Made by a program: the position numbers and the translations under genes. From Aneurinibacillus aneurinilyticus ATCC 12856 (GTDB lineage Bacteria > Bacillota > Bacilli > Aneurinibacillales > Aneurinibacillaceae), in contig NZ_KE952802.1 in the NCBI RefSeq assembly GCF_000466385.1, positions 1 to 57,041 on the forward strand: DNA of 57,041 nt, given 5' to 3'. Below, piece after piece: positions 49,347-57,041 of the stretch (the stretch's first letter is position 1; every line of letters begins with the position of its first letter). The notes below the pieces were generated by a model. The model was not told where the DNA came from and ran no database searches. It saw only the letters and a program-made list of their open reading frames with translations.

Positions 49347-50102
49347 TTAATCTTCCCTCCTGTCTCCGTAATAAATGGAATAAATTTCGTCACAGTATGT
49401 TCCGTCTTCATTATATACAACCAACGGCGGCAACACTTTTATATCCGGCTTTCCATCTCTTGTTCCTTCAATTAGCACCATATTGGCTTCTGTTCCCGGC
49501 TTCGGATAAACAAGCCTGATGCGTTTTGGCTCAATTCTGTATTTGCGCATCAGCGTCATGATATCAGCCATTCGGCCTGCACGATGGACATATGCCACTT
49601 TTCCGCCACTACGGACCAAGCGACTACTGGCCCGGATCATCTCTTCAAGCGTGAGCAAGATCTCATGACGTGCGATTGCTACATGACTGCTCTTGTTCTT
49701 ATCTCCGCCTATGGCCGGCATATACGGTGGGTTACAGGTCAACACATCGTATCCCCCATTTTGCAAGAAGGTATGTGCGTCTTTCACATCACCATGATAC
49801 ACGTTAATACGCCCTGCCAAACCATTCAGTGCAACATTTCGTTGTGCCATATCGTACAACCGCTCCTGAATTTCCACTGCATCGATAAGACACTCTGTTC
49901 GTGTGCTGAGCAGAAGGGGAATTACACCATTTCCAGTACAAAAATCAATGAGCCGTCCCCTTTTCATCGGCAGGGACACGAAACGAGACAAAAGCACGGC
50001 ATCCAGAGAGAAGCAGAACACTTCTTTGCTCTGGATAATCTTCATATTCTTTGTCAATAAATCATCTATCCGTTCATCCGGATACAGATGCACTCTTTCC
50101 AT
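49347..50102 (-). CDS. yabB: TrmN6-like tRNA adenine-N6 methyltransferase YabB
   Basis: SAM-dependent methyltransferase of the tRNA1(Val) m6A37 type. The 251-aa protein has FSLDAVLLSRFV, the SAM motif LIDFCTGNGVIPLLL and the N6-adenine motif NPPY in DVLTCNPPYMPA. The frame is open to a TTG at 50126, directly after a terminator stem, so the ATG at 50102 is used; its SD (AAAGGA) is distant. Confidence 0.9.
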   Translation of the reverse strand: MERVHLYPDERIDDLLTKNMKIIQSKEVFCFSLDAVLLSRFVSLPMKRGRLIDFCTGNGVIPLLLSTRTECLIDAVEIQERLYDMAQRNVALNGLAGRINVYHGDVKDAHTFLQNGGYDVLTCNPPYMPAIGGDKNKSSHVAIARHEILLTLEEMIRASSRLVRSGGKVAYVHRAGRMADIMTLMRKYRIEPKRIRLVYPKPGTEANMVLIEGTRDGKPDIKVLPPLVVYNEDGTYCDEIYSIYYGDRRED

Positions 50103-50124
50103 TTCTTGCGCTCGTTCCTTTCGC

Positions 50125-50156
50125 AAAAAACGACCCGCAATCGTATACGGGTCGTT
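50125..50156 (-). terminator. Terminator between yabA and yabB
   Basis: AACGACCCG pairs with CGGGTCGTT around a 10-nt loop, followed by TTTTTTG on the minus strand. It divides the otherwise continuous tmk-yabA and yabB-rsmI blocks. Confidence 0.85.
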
Positions 50157-50160
50157 GTTG

Positions 50161-50535
50161 TTATCCCTGTTTATTTAAGAATGCGAGGCAAAACAGACAA
50201 TCTCCGTCTGTACGCAGGCTCCCGTAATGCACATTGCAAATATGGAAACCTTCTTGGTATAAACGTGCCAGATTGTCATACCCTTCTCCGACAACTGCCC
50301 GTTTCTTTTTATCTTTTTTTGCTTTTACCCCGCTACTTTGACGCTTCTCTTTTTTCTCAAGCTCTGTTTCGCGCTGCTGTAGACGCTCTCTAAGGTGTTG
50401 ATTCTCTATCAAGAGATTCTTGTTTTCTTCCATAAGCTCCAGCAGCGCATTTTTCAAATGGCCGATTTCCTCATATAATCCGCCTACTTTTTCCTCAATT
50501 AACGCGAGCTGGTGAAACATGCTCTGTTTGTTCAC
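50161..50535 (-). CDS. yabA: Replication initiation control protein YabA, GTG start
   Basis: Negative regulator that binds DnaA and DnaN to limit initiation. The 124-aa protein has an N-terminal leucine-zipper coiled coil (about 5-60: LIEENQHL-like heptads) and a C-terminal zinc-binding domain with [28 protein letters not shown] is ahead of the GTG at 50535; a GTG three codons earlier overlaps the SD. Confidence 0.93.
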   Translation of the reverse strand: MNKQSMFHQLALIEEKVGGLYEEIGHLKNALLELMEENKNLLIENQHLRERLQQRETELEKKEKRQSSGVKAKKDKKKRAVVGEGYDNLARLYQEGFHICNVHYGSLRTDGDCLFCLAFLNKQG

Positions 50536-50556
50536 AATCCCCACCTCAGTTATTCT

Positions 50557-51369
50557 CTACTGCACCTTCTCAACCACGCTAATTTCTTCAAGAGGCAGTT
50601 CCATAATCTGTTCGGCTTCATACATGTTTATCTGAACTTTGCGCTCCAGAATGTTCAAACCTACAACACGGCCATATCCCATTGGCGTTGCCACTTCCTT
50701 GCCAACATCCGGCAGCTCGTCCTTCGCGCTTTCATAATTATCATTTTCATATTTCAGGCAGCACATCAGCCGTCCGCACAATCCGGAGATTTTAGCCGGA
50801 TTTAATGATAGGTTTTGATCTTTCGCCATCTTAATCGACACCGGTTCAAAATCTCCAAGGAATGTAGAGCAACAGAGGATACGGCCACATGGACCGATGC
50901 CACCGAGCATCTTCGCTTCATCACGTACACCGATTTGCCGAAGCTCGATGCGTGTGCGAAAAATAGCAGCTAAATCCTTAACCAATTCTCTGAAATCCAC
51001 CCGACCATCTGCCGTAAAATAGAAAATGATTTTGTTCTTGTCAAACGTGTATTCTACATCAACCAGCTTCATTTCGAGCTTGTGGATAACAATTTTCTCC
51101 TGGCATGTGTTAAATGCTTCCTTCGCCAATTTATGGTTGTCTTCCACCTGAAAACGATCCTGATCATCCGCAATGCGAAGCACTTTCTTCAGTGGCAGTA
51201 CGACATCATTATCGTCTACCTGCTTACGGCCGATAACAACTTGTCCGTACTCCACACCCCGCGCCGTCTCTACAATAACGTGGTCTTGGTTCTCAATCGG
51301 GAATTCTCCCGGATCAAAATAATATATCTTCCCCGCTTTTTTAAAGCGGACACCTACAACATCAAACAA
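50557..51369 (-). CDS. ricT: PSP1-domain protein RicT (YaaT), TTG start
   Basis: Part of the RicA-RicF-RicT (YmcA-YlbF-YaaT) Fe-S complex that promotes RNase Y-dependent mRNA maturation and Spo0A phosphorylation. The 270-aa protein starts LFDVVGVRFKKAGKIYYFDPG and has the cysteine motifs GPCGRILCCSTFL and GLCGRLMCCLKYEND. GGAGGG is exactly 8 nt ahead of the TTG at 51369; a longer frame to 51429 lies inside holB. Confidence 0.94.
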   Translation of the reverse strand: MFDVVGVRFKKAGKIYYFDPGEFPIENQDHVIVETARGVEYGQVVIGRKQVDDNDVVLPLKKVLRIADDQDRFQVEDNHKLAKEAFNTCQEKIVIHKLEMKLVDVEYTFDKNKIIFYFTADGRVDFRELVKDLAAIFRTRIELRQIGVRDEAKMLGGIGPCGRILCCSTFLGDFEPVSIKMAKDQNLSLNPAKISGLCGRLMCCLKYENDNYESAKDELPDVGKEVATPMGYGRVVGLNILERKVQINMYEAEQIMELPLEEISVVEKVQ

Positions 51370-51373
51370 AATG

Positions 51374-52351
51374 TTATCCCTCCTGCAGACGAAGCACCAT
51401 ATCTTCCAAGGATAACTGCAGGTTCGCATAGTGCGTAAGCCTGTTTTTCGTTACCAGGATTGTTCCCATTCCATCAACAAGTCTGCGCTGACTGATGCGT
51501 AATGCCTGTTTCTGAATGGGCTCCATCTGATCATTATTCGTAATCTGGGATTCCTGTCCCAGCAAAAAAAGCAATAAATCGCGGAACCAGAGCAACAATA
51601 AATCAAGAAACAGGTCAATTTTGTCAGGATCTTTTTCCTGCTTGAGAAGTTTATCATGAATGGTAACGAGAGCATATGTGCCTCGCTCCATTATATCCTC
51701 ACTTAATTGTATCACTAGGCTTCTCAAATGCGCAAACGATTCTAATTGGCATAATGTGCGTGCTTCATCCATATCGTTAGCAATTCGCGCAGCTGCTCTG
51801 GCCAATCCTTGCTTTATCCCTTCCTGCTCAAGCCGTTCTGCGATGGCTTCAGATGAAGGAGCATGAAAGGAGACGATTTGGCAGCGGGATAGAATAGTAG
51901 GAAGCAAATCATGGATATTGCTGGTGAGCAGAATGGCAACAACTCCCTGAGGGGGCTCTTCCAGAAATTTTAGCAACCGGTTGGTTGCTTCCTGATTCAT
52001 TTTTTCAGCTTCTTCCATTATATATACTTTATGACTCGATTCTGCCGCCCGGTAGGAGAACTTCTTCTGCAGATCTTCGATTTGTTTAATGCGGATGATA
52101 TTTTTCTCGGGTTCAATCCAATGTACATCCAGATGATTGCCTTCTTCGATCAACCGACAGTTCTTGCACTCCCCACAACTATCGCCATCCCGCCGCAGGC
52201 AAAAAACAGCCTGGGCAAGATGCTTCGCCATTTTTCTTTTCCCGGCTCCTCTGACTCCAGAAAAGAGGTATGCATGTGAAAGTCGGTCATTCCTAAGGCT
52301 ACGGTGCAGCAGCTCCGCGGCCTGCCTCTGTGCAGCAAACTCACTCCACAT
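51374..52351 (-). CDS. holB: DNA polymerase III delta' subunit
   Basis: Clamp-loader subunit. The 325-aa AAA+ protein has AYLFSGVRGAGKRKMA (P-loop region), a zinc module CLRRDGDSCGECKNC, and the sensor region LLTSNIHDLLPTILSRCQ. The frame is open to a GTG at 52366; the ATG at 52351 gives the usual MWSEF-like start, though neither has a strong SD. It ends 4 nt before the ricT start. Confidence 0.94.
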   Translation of the reverse strand: MWSEFAAQRQAAELLHRSLRNDRLSHAYLFSGVRGAGKRKMAKHLAQAVFCLRRDGDSCGECKNCRLIEEGNHLDVHWIEPEKNIIRIKQIEDLQKKFSYRAAESSHKVYIMEEAEKMNQEATNRLLKFLEEPPQGVVAILLTSNIHDLLPTILSRCQIVSFHAPSSEAIAERLEQEGIKQGLARAAARIANDMDEARTLCQLESFAHLRSLVIQLSEDIMERGTYALVTIHDKLLKQEKDPDKIDLFLDLLLLWFRDLLLFLLGQESQITNNDQMEPIQKQALRISQRRLVDGMGTILVTKNRLTHYANLQLSLEDMVLRLQEG

Positions 52352-52382
52352 AATATCAGTCCACACTTCTTTCGCTGATTTA

Positions 52383-52826
52383 TCACATATACATATTGAT
52401 TAGCAAACCTCTAACTTCACCAATCGTATCAAGAATATTGATGCCTTTCTGCTCTTTTTGCAGCACTGCATCCGTTACTTCTGTCAGCTTTTTGTCTACT
52501 TCCGTAATAATTTTGTATACTTTACTGCGTCCACGCCGACTGAAGCCATGCCTCTCTTCCAGTGCAACACCGTTTTTTACCGCTTCTTCCATAAAGTTTT
52601 TGACTAAAGTCTTATATTCTTTTAAATCTTTAATCGTGCGTGATTTTGCAAGTCGCTCACCCTGCATATCGATTTGCTCAATAAGTTTATTAAATTTCTC
52701 AACATTAAGCTGCTGACTGCGATTTTGCATAACTTCGTCAAAATCGACATAATACTGGGGAAGCTCTTTCTGCTTTGGCTCAATTCCTAGCATTTTATCG
52801 ATTGGCATGTTTTCTCCAATTCGCAT
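52383..52826 (-). CDS. yaaR: YaaR-family protein (DUF327)
   Basis: Conserved Firmicutes protein of unknown function. The 147-aa product is predominantly helical and charged, with FMEEAVKNGVALEERHGFSRRGRSKVYKIITEVDKKL as the conserved core (read in segments). AAGGATGG is 5 nt before the ATG at 52826. In B. subtilis yaaR lies after yaaQ (darA); here it follows tmk directly with a 124-bp gap. Confidence 0.9.
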   Translation of the reverse strand: MRIGENMPIDKMLGIEPKQKELPQYYVDFDEVMQNRSQQLNVEKFNKLIEQIDMQGERLAKSRTIKDLKEYKTLVKNFMEEAVKNGVALEERHGFSRRGRSKVYKIITEVDKKLTEVTDAVLQKEQKGINILDTIGEVRGLLINMYM

Positions 52827-52950
52827 GGAAACCATCCTTTTCATTAATTATTTTACAGTTTGCGTCTGTATGTTTACTATACGAATCGGCATTTTTCGGC
52901 CTGCTTGTAATAATGTTCATTCCCTTCCCAGCAAACATAAGAGGAGGGAC

Positions 52951-53628
52951 TTACTGCTCATCTGATTGGGATAAAAAGGATGGAGTCAGCGTATTAGCAG
53001 CAAGATAGCTCAAAAAGTGGACACGAATAGCTTCATGCAAGGTATCAATATCGCGTGCCGCATTTATTTTAACAATCCGGTCCTCATTTTCGCTACAAAT
53101 AGCAGAAAATCCCTGTTTTACCTTCTGATGATACTCATCTGGTTTACTTTCGATACGGTCCGGTCCTTCATGCAAGCTGAAGCGCCGCTGCAGCCGCTCC
53201 CTGCTAATCTCAGACGGTAAATCGAGAAAATAGGTTATATCCGGAGTCAAACCACCGGTTGCAAAGCGGTTAATTTCCATAATTTTTTCTAATGGAAGTT
53301 CGAGTCCGTACCCCTGGTAAGCCAAACTGGCATCTACAAATCGATCACACAGCACAATGACTCCCCGCTCAAGTGCAGGGATAATCTTCTCACGAACGTG
53401 CTGGGCCCGAGAAGCGGCGTATAGCAAAACCTCGGTCTCCTTCTTCATTTCACGGTTTTGCGGATCCAATAGCAAGGCTCGAATGCTATCGCTGATATTC
53501 GTGCCGCCCGGTTCTCTGGTGAGCATGACATCATAGCCTTTCTCTCGTAAAAAACTGTACAATAGTTTAATCTGGGTGGTCTTACCCGACCCATCAGTTC
53601 CTTCAAATGTAACAAAACAACCTCTCAA
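52951..53628 (-). CDS. tmk: Thymidylate kinase, probable TTG start
   Basis: Phosphorylates dTMP to dTDP. The 225-aa P-loop kinase has FEGTDGSGKTTQ (Walker A), TREPGGTNISDSIR (DRX-type), and the LID segment. The ATG at 53637 overlaps its own SD (GGGAGG-ATG), while the TTG at 53628 is 9 nt from GGGAGG and gives the normal length. Between yaaO and yaaR. Confidence 0.94.
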   Translation of the reverse strand: MRGCFVTFEGTDGSGKTTQIKLLYSFLREKGYDVMLTREPGGTNISDSIRALLLDPQNREMKKETEVLLYAASRAQHVREKIIPALERGVIVLCDRFVDASLAYQGYGLELPLEKIMEINRFATGGLTPDITYFLDLPSEISRERLQRRFSLHEGPDRIESKPDEYHQKVKQGFSAICSENEDRIVKINAARDIDTLHEAIRVHFLSYLAANTLTPSFLSQSDEQ

Positions 53629-53675
53629 CGGTTGCATCCTCCCTTGTTTTGTATGATGTTATCATAATCGAAAAG

Positions 53676-55166
53676 CTACAGGTTTACCAGTACGAACATC
53701 TTCTCCAGCTTCTCATCAGAAGCCCCCTGAAAGTAACCACCGGCCCTTTTAATGCGGCGGATGGCCTCGATATGTGCAGATGTTATAATTTCACCTGGTG
53801 TAAGCAAAGGGATTCCTGGTGGATACGGAATAATCATCTCTGCGCTATATCTTCCAATTGCCTCCTGAAGCGTTACTTCCTCACTCTTCTTGTAAAATGC
53901 TTCCCGAAGTGGGATGGCAGGTTCAATAAACGATTGAACACCCGATAACATTCCGGTTATATCCCACGTATCATCAGCTTGTGCCCTATCCCCTGCGAGC
54001 CGATGCTCCCCTATTTCTTCGTCTATCTTTCTAATTATTGATACCATTCGTTCAATATCCTCATCTCGGACATCTATAGAAAAAACAAGTACAACATTAC
54101 GGACATCAGCCATTTCTGCTACGCAGCCTTTATCCTGAAGATATTCCAATAGCTGATACCCTGTTATGGAGCTATGTTTTGATTTTAGCACCCACTTAAG
54201 CGGATCCCGGTTGTGCACACAAGCAGTTTTGTCATTGGCTTGCTCCCATATCGAAAGATGTTGCAATTCTTTAGCTACATCAATTCTATAACGTTCCAGC
54301 TTTTCGACTGTATAGGAGAGTTGCGTGCGTCCCTGAATAACGAGATGACGGCGCGAAACATCTAGGGAAGCCATTAATGGATAAGAGGGGCTGCTTGATT
54401 GTACCATAGCAAGCACACCGGCAAGTTTCTCTCTTGGAATAAGCGTACCTTGAACATGCAACATGGAAGCCATCGTCATTGCAGTCAACATTTTATGCGT
54501 CGATTGGATAACAAGATCTGCGCCAACCTGCAAGGAGGAAGAAGGCACCACATCAGCCTGTCCAAAATGTGCCCCGTGTGCCTCATCTACGATAAGTGGA
54601 ATCCCGGCCTGGTGGCATATATTCGCTAACTCAGCAACGTTCTGTCCCATTCCATAATAATTCGGGTTTGTAATCCAGGCCGCTTTGGCCTGCGGATACT
54701 TACATAAAGCTATCTGCAAGTGTTCGGGATTAATTCCTGCAGCTACCTGCGTGTCCGGTTCAATATCTGGAAGAACATATACCGGTTGAGCTCCGGCTAA
54801 CATCAGACCATTAAATACGGATTTATGAGCGTTGCGTTGAACTAATATCACATCACCAGGATTACACAATGTAAGTGCCGCAGCTAGATTTCCTGCTGTT
54901 GAGCCTCCTATCAGAAAAAATGTGTGTTCAGCTCCGAACGCATCAGCTGCCAATTCCTGCGCCCTAGCAATTACCCCTGTTGGATGATGCAGATCATCCA
55001 GGCCGTTTATTTCTGTTGCATCTACCTTTAATATAGAATGGAAATGTAACATTGCTTCTCCATCAAACGTATTCCCATCCTTGTGCCCCGGCACATGAAG
55101 AGATTGATGACAATTCCCTTCATACATACATAGAGCCTCATATAATGGCGCTTCTTTATGATTCAT
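53676..55166 (-). CDS. yaaO: Orn/Lys/Arg decarboxylase-family PLP enzyme YaaO
   Basis: Fold type I PLP decarboxylase related to SpeA; the substrate is probably a basic amino acid but is not proven. The 496-aa protein has SLHVPGHKDG, STAGNLAAALTLCNPGD, the PLP lysine in QSTHKMLTAM (Lys225) and a C-terminal PYPPGIPLLTPGE motif. AGGAGG is ahead of the ATG. Between gin and tmk, like yaaO in B. subtilis. Confidence 0.93.
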   Translation of the reverse strand: MNHKEAPLYEALCMYEGNCHQSLHVPGHKDGNTFDGEAMLHFHSILKVDATEINGLDDLHHPTGVIARAQELAADAFGAEHTFFLIGGSTAGNLAAALTLCNPGDVILVQRNAHKSVFNGLMLAGAQPVYVLPDIEPDTQVAAGINPEHLQIALCKYPQAKAAWITNPNYYGMGQNVAELANICHQAGIPLIVDEAHGAHFGQADVVPSSSLQVGADLVIQSTHKMLTAMTMASMLHVQGTLIPREKLAGVLAMVQSSSPSYPLMASLDVSRRHLVIQGRTQLSYTVEKLERYRIDVAKELQHLSIWEQANDKTACVHNRDPLKWVLKSKHSSITGYQLLEYLQDKGCVAEMADVRNVVLVFSIDVRDEDIERMVSIIRKIDEEIGEHRLAGDRAQADDTWDITGMLSGVQSFIEPAIPLREAFYKKSEEVTLQEAIGRYSAEMIIPYPPGIPLLTPGEIITSAHIEAIRRIKRAGGYFQGASDEKLEKMFVLVNL

Positions 55167-55266
55167 TCCGATAGCCTCCTATACTGTTGAAATGTGTTTG
55201 TTCTCATAATTGTTCCATAAAATAAAACTTCTCTGAGTAGTCGTATTACCGTCCGTTAAAACAGAT

Positions 55267-55298
55267 AAAAAAAACCCTTCTTATTTTCAAGAAGGGTT
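55267..55298 (-). terminator. Terminator after gin
   Basis: AACCCTTCTT / AAGAAGGGTT perfect 10-bp stem, 6-nt loop, eight T on the minus strand; it overlaps the gin stop codon. Confidence 0.95.
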
Positions 55299-55485
55299 AA
55301 GCGTTTTGCTTTAGCCAAATGCTACGCATTTGCCTGATAAAGAAGCGATATTTATCTTCCGAAGCATCTGTTGTTACAATTTCCTGTTCACACCGCTGAC
55401 AAACAAATGAATCAAAAATAAAGATACCCTGTGTCTCTTCATTGCCGCATACAATGCAGCTGCGGTTTTCCTGCTCCGTCATCAT
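55297..55485 (-). CDS. gin: Anti-sigma-G factor Gin (CsfB)
   Basis: Zinc-ribbon inhibitor of sigma-G (and sigma-E) that delays late forespore transcription. The 62-aa product has C10-x2-C13 and C29-x2-C32, then YRFFIRQMRSIW. GAAGGTGAG precedes two adjacent ATGs (55485 and 55482). The longer frame to 55572 overlaps the upstream gene and has no SD. In B. subtilis csfB lies in the same neighbourhood beside xpaC-yaaN-yaaO; xpaC and yaaN are absent here. Confidence 0.92.
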   Translation of the reverse strand: MMTEQENRSCIVCGNEETQGIFIFDSFVCQRCEQEIVTTDASEDKYRFFIRQMRSIWLKQNA

Positions 55486-55555
55486 AATCTCACCTTCGTC
55501 TTTTTTACGCCATTCTTCCCCATTCTTTTCTATTTTATACATATGAATAAAAAGA

Positions 55556-56320
55556 TTAGTAACACCTTCCATAACTTATATAATGATACCCAATGCTTTC
55601 TATTTCTTCAGGCTCATACAGACCGTACGGATCGATAAGTGTTGCATGACTCATCCTAACCATTTGCCTTGCCCATTCTTTTATGGGAATTTGAGAAACC
55701 GGCAAGCCGGGCGAAAGAATAAACAATCCTGATACCTCTTCTACAGCTTCCCATTTATCTTCGCATAATACAATATTTTTTTGGAGCGGATAAACAGTTT
55801 CTCTATTCTTTGTAAAAATTCGAAAACCATAATTCCGTTTGTTCAGCTCTTCTATAACATACTCCGTTAGTTTAGTTTTTGCGTCTTCCCAAATACCAAA
55901 CATTACATCTTTTTTTAATGTTCGCCCTAACTTCTCTTCAAGGGAAGTTGAGAAAAAAATGGCTTGTTTCAGCCACTTTAGAGCTTCTTTTTCGGATATT
56001 TCGCTTCTCTTTTGCCCAATGCCCGGCTCTAGTCCAAGAGCACGACGTACGATTATGTAATCAGCTTTTCGATGCTTACATTCTTCATATAATAGTTCTT
56101 CATTGAAAAACCGGGTTGAAAGATAATTTTTATAAAAGGTACGCACTGTTTCCGCCTCTTTTATCGGCATGACAAGAATCGGGATACCGTATTCGCTAAA
56201 TGTTCGTCGCAGATTAGCCCCCTTTTTCGTATGGGAAGAATCCACTCCCAGAACAATAGCTTGAGATTTTTCTTCTCCGATATAAATAACTGGAAAAATC
56301 AGTTCCAATGCAGTATGCAA
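55556..56320 (-). CDS. Degenerate UDP-glucose/GDP-mannose dehydrogenase-like protein, TTG start
   Basis: 254 aa with no stop or frameshift. Residues 20-110 resemble the middle domain of nucleotide-sugar dehydrogenases (IVLGVDSS, AETVRTFYKNYLSTRFFNEEL, LGLEPGIGQK). Residues 135-254 resemble the C-terminal UDP-binding domain (a Rossmann-like strand-helix pattern, then LIDPYGLYEPEEIESIGYHY). The N-terminal NAD domain, the catalytic GGSCFPKD motif and the KPDTDD loop are absent. GGAGGGAGG is 7 nt ahead of the TTG, so it is probably translated. Likely a pseudoenzyme; possibly a sugar-nucleotide binder. Gene next to gin; role unknown. Confidence 0.6.
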   Translation of the reverse strand: MHTALELIFPVIYIGEEKSQAIVLGVDSSHTKKGANLRRTFSEYGIPILVMPIKEAETVRTFYKNYLSTRFFNEELLYEECKHRKADYIIVRRALGLEPGIGQKRSEISEKEALKWLKQAIFFSTSLEEKLGRTLKKDVMFGIWEDAKTKLTEYVIEELNKRNYGFRIFTKNRETVYPLQKNIVLCEDKWEAVEEVSGLFILSPGLPVSQIPIKEWARQMVRMSHATLIDPYGLYEPEEIESIGYHYISYGRCY

Positions 56321-56418
56321 AATCCTCCCTCCAAATCCGATAAAGGGAATAACGACCTATAAATCCATAAGACATAATAAATTAGACTTGATATTTATTG
56401 CACGAGGGAGTTCAAGGG

Positions 56419-56982
56419 ATGAAGTCAGAAAAAATTAATAAGGGAAAATGGGAGAAACAGAATACAACAATTTACAGCTATACACTCCACTACCGATATC
56501 GCTGGAAATTATCTATGATCATAATACAGTTGTTTATTATTTTTGCTGCCGTATTTTTTGCGGAACAATATTTACAGATAACCAACCAAAATATTATACA
56601 ATCGTTTGGTTATCTCGCGCTTCTTTGGCTGCTACAGGGATTTTCTTTTTTCTTATATTGCTTTATATCTTCGCTTTCGATGCGTTGGCACATTGATGCG
56701 TTCCTTTCCCCATGGGGAGGATGGCGAACAAAACTCCCACTTTCCATTTCTGATTATCAGCAGATTGAGTGGATGTTTTTCTTTTTTGGGAATGCTGCAG
56801 GGTTATTAGTAATGGCCTGGTGGGGCTTACAACACGGCTTTTTAATGCTTGTATTACATATTACTCTTAGTATTCCACGTTTGCTTACAGTGTTGCGTGT
56901 GCAAAAATGGAAAAAAGAACAAAAAGGATTTGTAGTAAAACATGAAAAACAAGGGATCGGCTTATATTCAACTTTCGGCTAA
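56419..56982 (+). CDS. Hypothetical four-span membrane protein
   Basis: 187 aa, transcribed away from the dehydrogenase-like gene. A basic N-terminal segment (KINKGKWEKQN) precedes about four hydrophobic spans (near 31-50, 62-85, 116-133, 138-158). It ends with a charged tail (KKEQKGFVVKHEKQG). Aromatic-rich (many F, W and Y). GAGGGAG is 8 nt ahead of the ATG at 56419; a TTG at 56398 is an alternative in-frame start. No family recognised. Confidence 0.7.
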   Translation: MKSEKINKGKWEKQNTTIYSYTLHYRYRWKLSMIIIQLFIIFAAVFFAEQYLQITNQNIIQSFGYLALLWLLQGFSFFLYCFISSLSMRWHIDAFLSPWGGWRTKLPLSISDYQQIEWMFFFFGNAAGLLVMAWWGLQHGFLMLVLHITLSIPRLLTVLRVQKWKKEQKGFVVKHEKQGIGLYSTFG

Positions 56983-56999
56983 TAACACACCATACATAA

Positions 57000-57033
57000 A
57001 ACCCCCTTATCTGATTGCTCAGATAAGGGGGTT
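57000..57033 (+). terminator. Terminator after the membrane-protein gene
   Basis: AACCCCCTTATCTGA / TCAGATAAGGGGGTT perfect 15-bp stem with a 4-nt loop, 18 nt past the stop; only TTCATTTATT follows, and it may also serve a minus-strand gene beyond the edge. Confidence 0.8.
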
Positions 57034-57041
57034 CATTTATT

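Noticed and set aside
55556-56320. Reading the dehydrogenase-like gene as a frameshifted pseudogene
   Set aside because: No stop or frameshift inside, and the TTG start has a strong, correctly spaced SD; no N-terminal domain remnant is visible upstream on the minus strand.

Overview
The window is a compact housekeeping and sporulation block from an endospore-forming Bacillales bacterium. Gene content (spoIIE, spoVG, spoVT, yabG, yabP, yabQ, sspF, fin, gin, abrB) and order match the origin-proximal region that in Bacillus subtilis runs from yaaO to lysS. The nadABC insertion, the AbrB with a zinc-ribbon tail, several lost genes and the moderate G+C content point to the Paenibacillaceae/Aneurinibacillus-Brevibacillus side of the order; genus assignment is an inference. 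Almost every gene is on the minus strand, so transcription runs from right to left. The exceptions are abrB, a 54-codon zinc-ribbon gene and a membrane-protein gene at the right edge. No IS element, prophage, CRISPR array or tRNA gene was recognised.

Reading in the direction of transcription. (1) 57.0-48.4 kb: a divergent membrane protein gene (+), a degenerate nucleotide-sugar-dehydrogenase-like gene, gin (anti-sigma-G), yaaO, tmk, yaaR, holB, ricT, yabA, yabB and rsmI. (2) 48.4-43.3 kb: abrB (+) with Spo0A boxes, metG behind a methionine T-box, tatD, and yabE behind a good sigma-A promoter. (3) 43.2-32.9 kb: rnmV, rsmA, yabG, veg (tandem strong promoters), sspF, ispE, purR, ridA, spoVG (sigma-H promoter), glmU, prs, rplY/ctc, pth and fin. 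(4) 32.9-22.1 kb: mfd, a PrsA-like foldase lipoprotein, a (+) zinc-ribbon micro-gene, spoVT with a coupled 33-codon leader ORF, yabM, yabN, rqcP, yabP, yabQ and divIC. (5) 21.9-15 kb: spoIIE (Spo0A-type promoter with a 22-bp spacer), a repeat region, tilS, hprT and ftsH. (6) 14.8-2.6 kb: nadA-nadB-nadC-coaX, hslO, cysK, then the folate cluster pabB-pabA-pabC-folP-folB-folK, and dusB. (7) 2.4-0 kb: greA, lysS, and the promoter and leader of a ribosomal RNA operon whose 16S gene lies just outside the left edge.

The genes serve translation (metG, lysS, pth, tilS, rsmA, rsmI, dusB, rqcP, rplY), nucleotide and cofactor supply (prs, purR, hprT, tmk, NAD, CoA, folate), envelope synthesis (glmU, ispE, yabM, divIC) and commitment to sporulation (abrB, spoVG, spoIIE, fin, gin, spoVT, sspF, yabG, yabP, yabQ). 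Several sporulation control sites can be read directly: Spo0A boxes at abrB and spoIIE, a sigma-H promoter at spoVG, and sigma-G- and sigma-K-like boxes at small forespore and mother-cell genes.

The observations most worth checking are the catalytically incomplete UDP-glucose-dehydrogenase-like protein beside gin, the leader ORF overlapping spoVT by ATGA, the unannotated 54-aa zinc-ribbon protein with a sigma-G-like promoter, and an intergenic repeat family seen at spoIIE-tilS and in the metG leader, where one stem carries a compensatory base-pair change.
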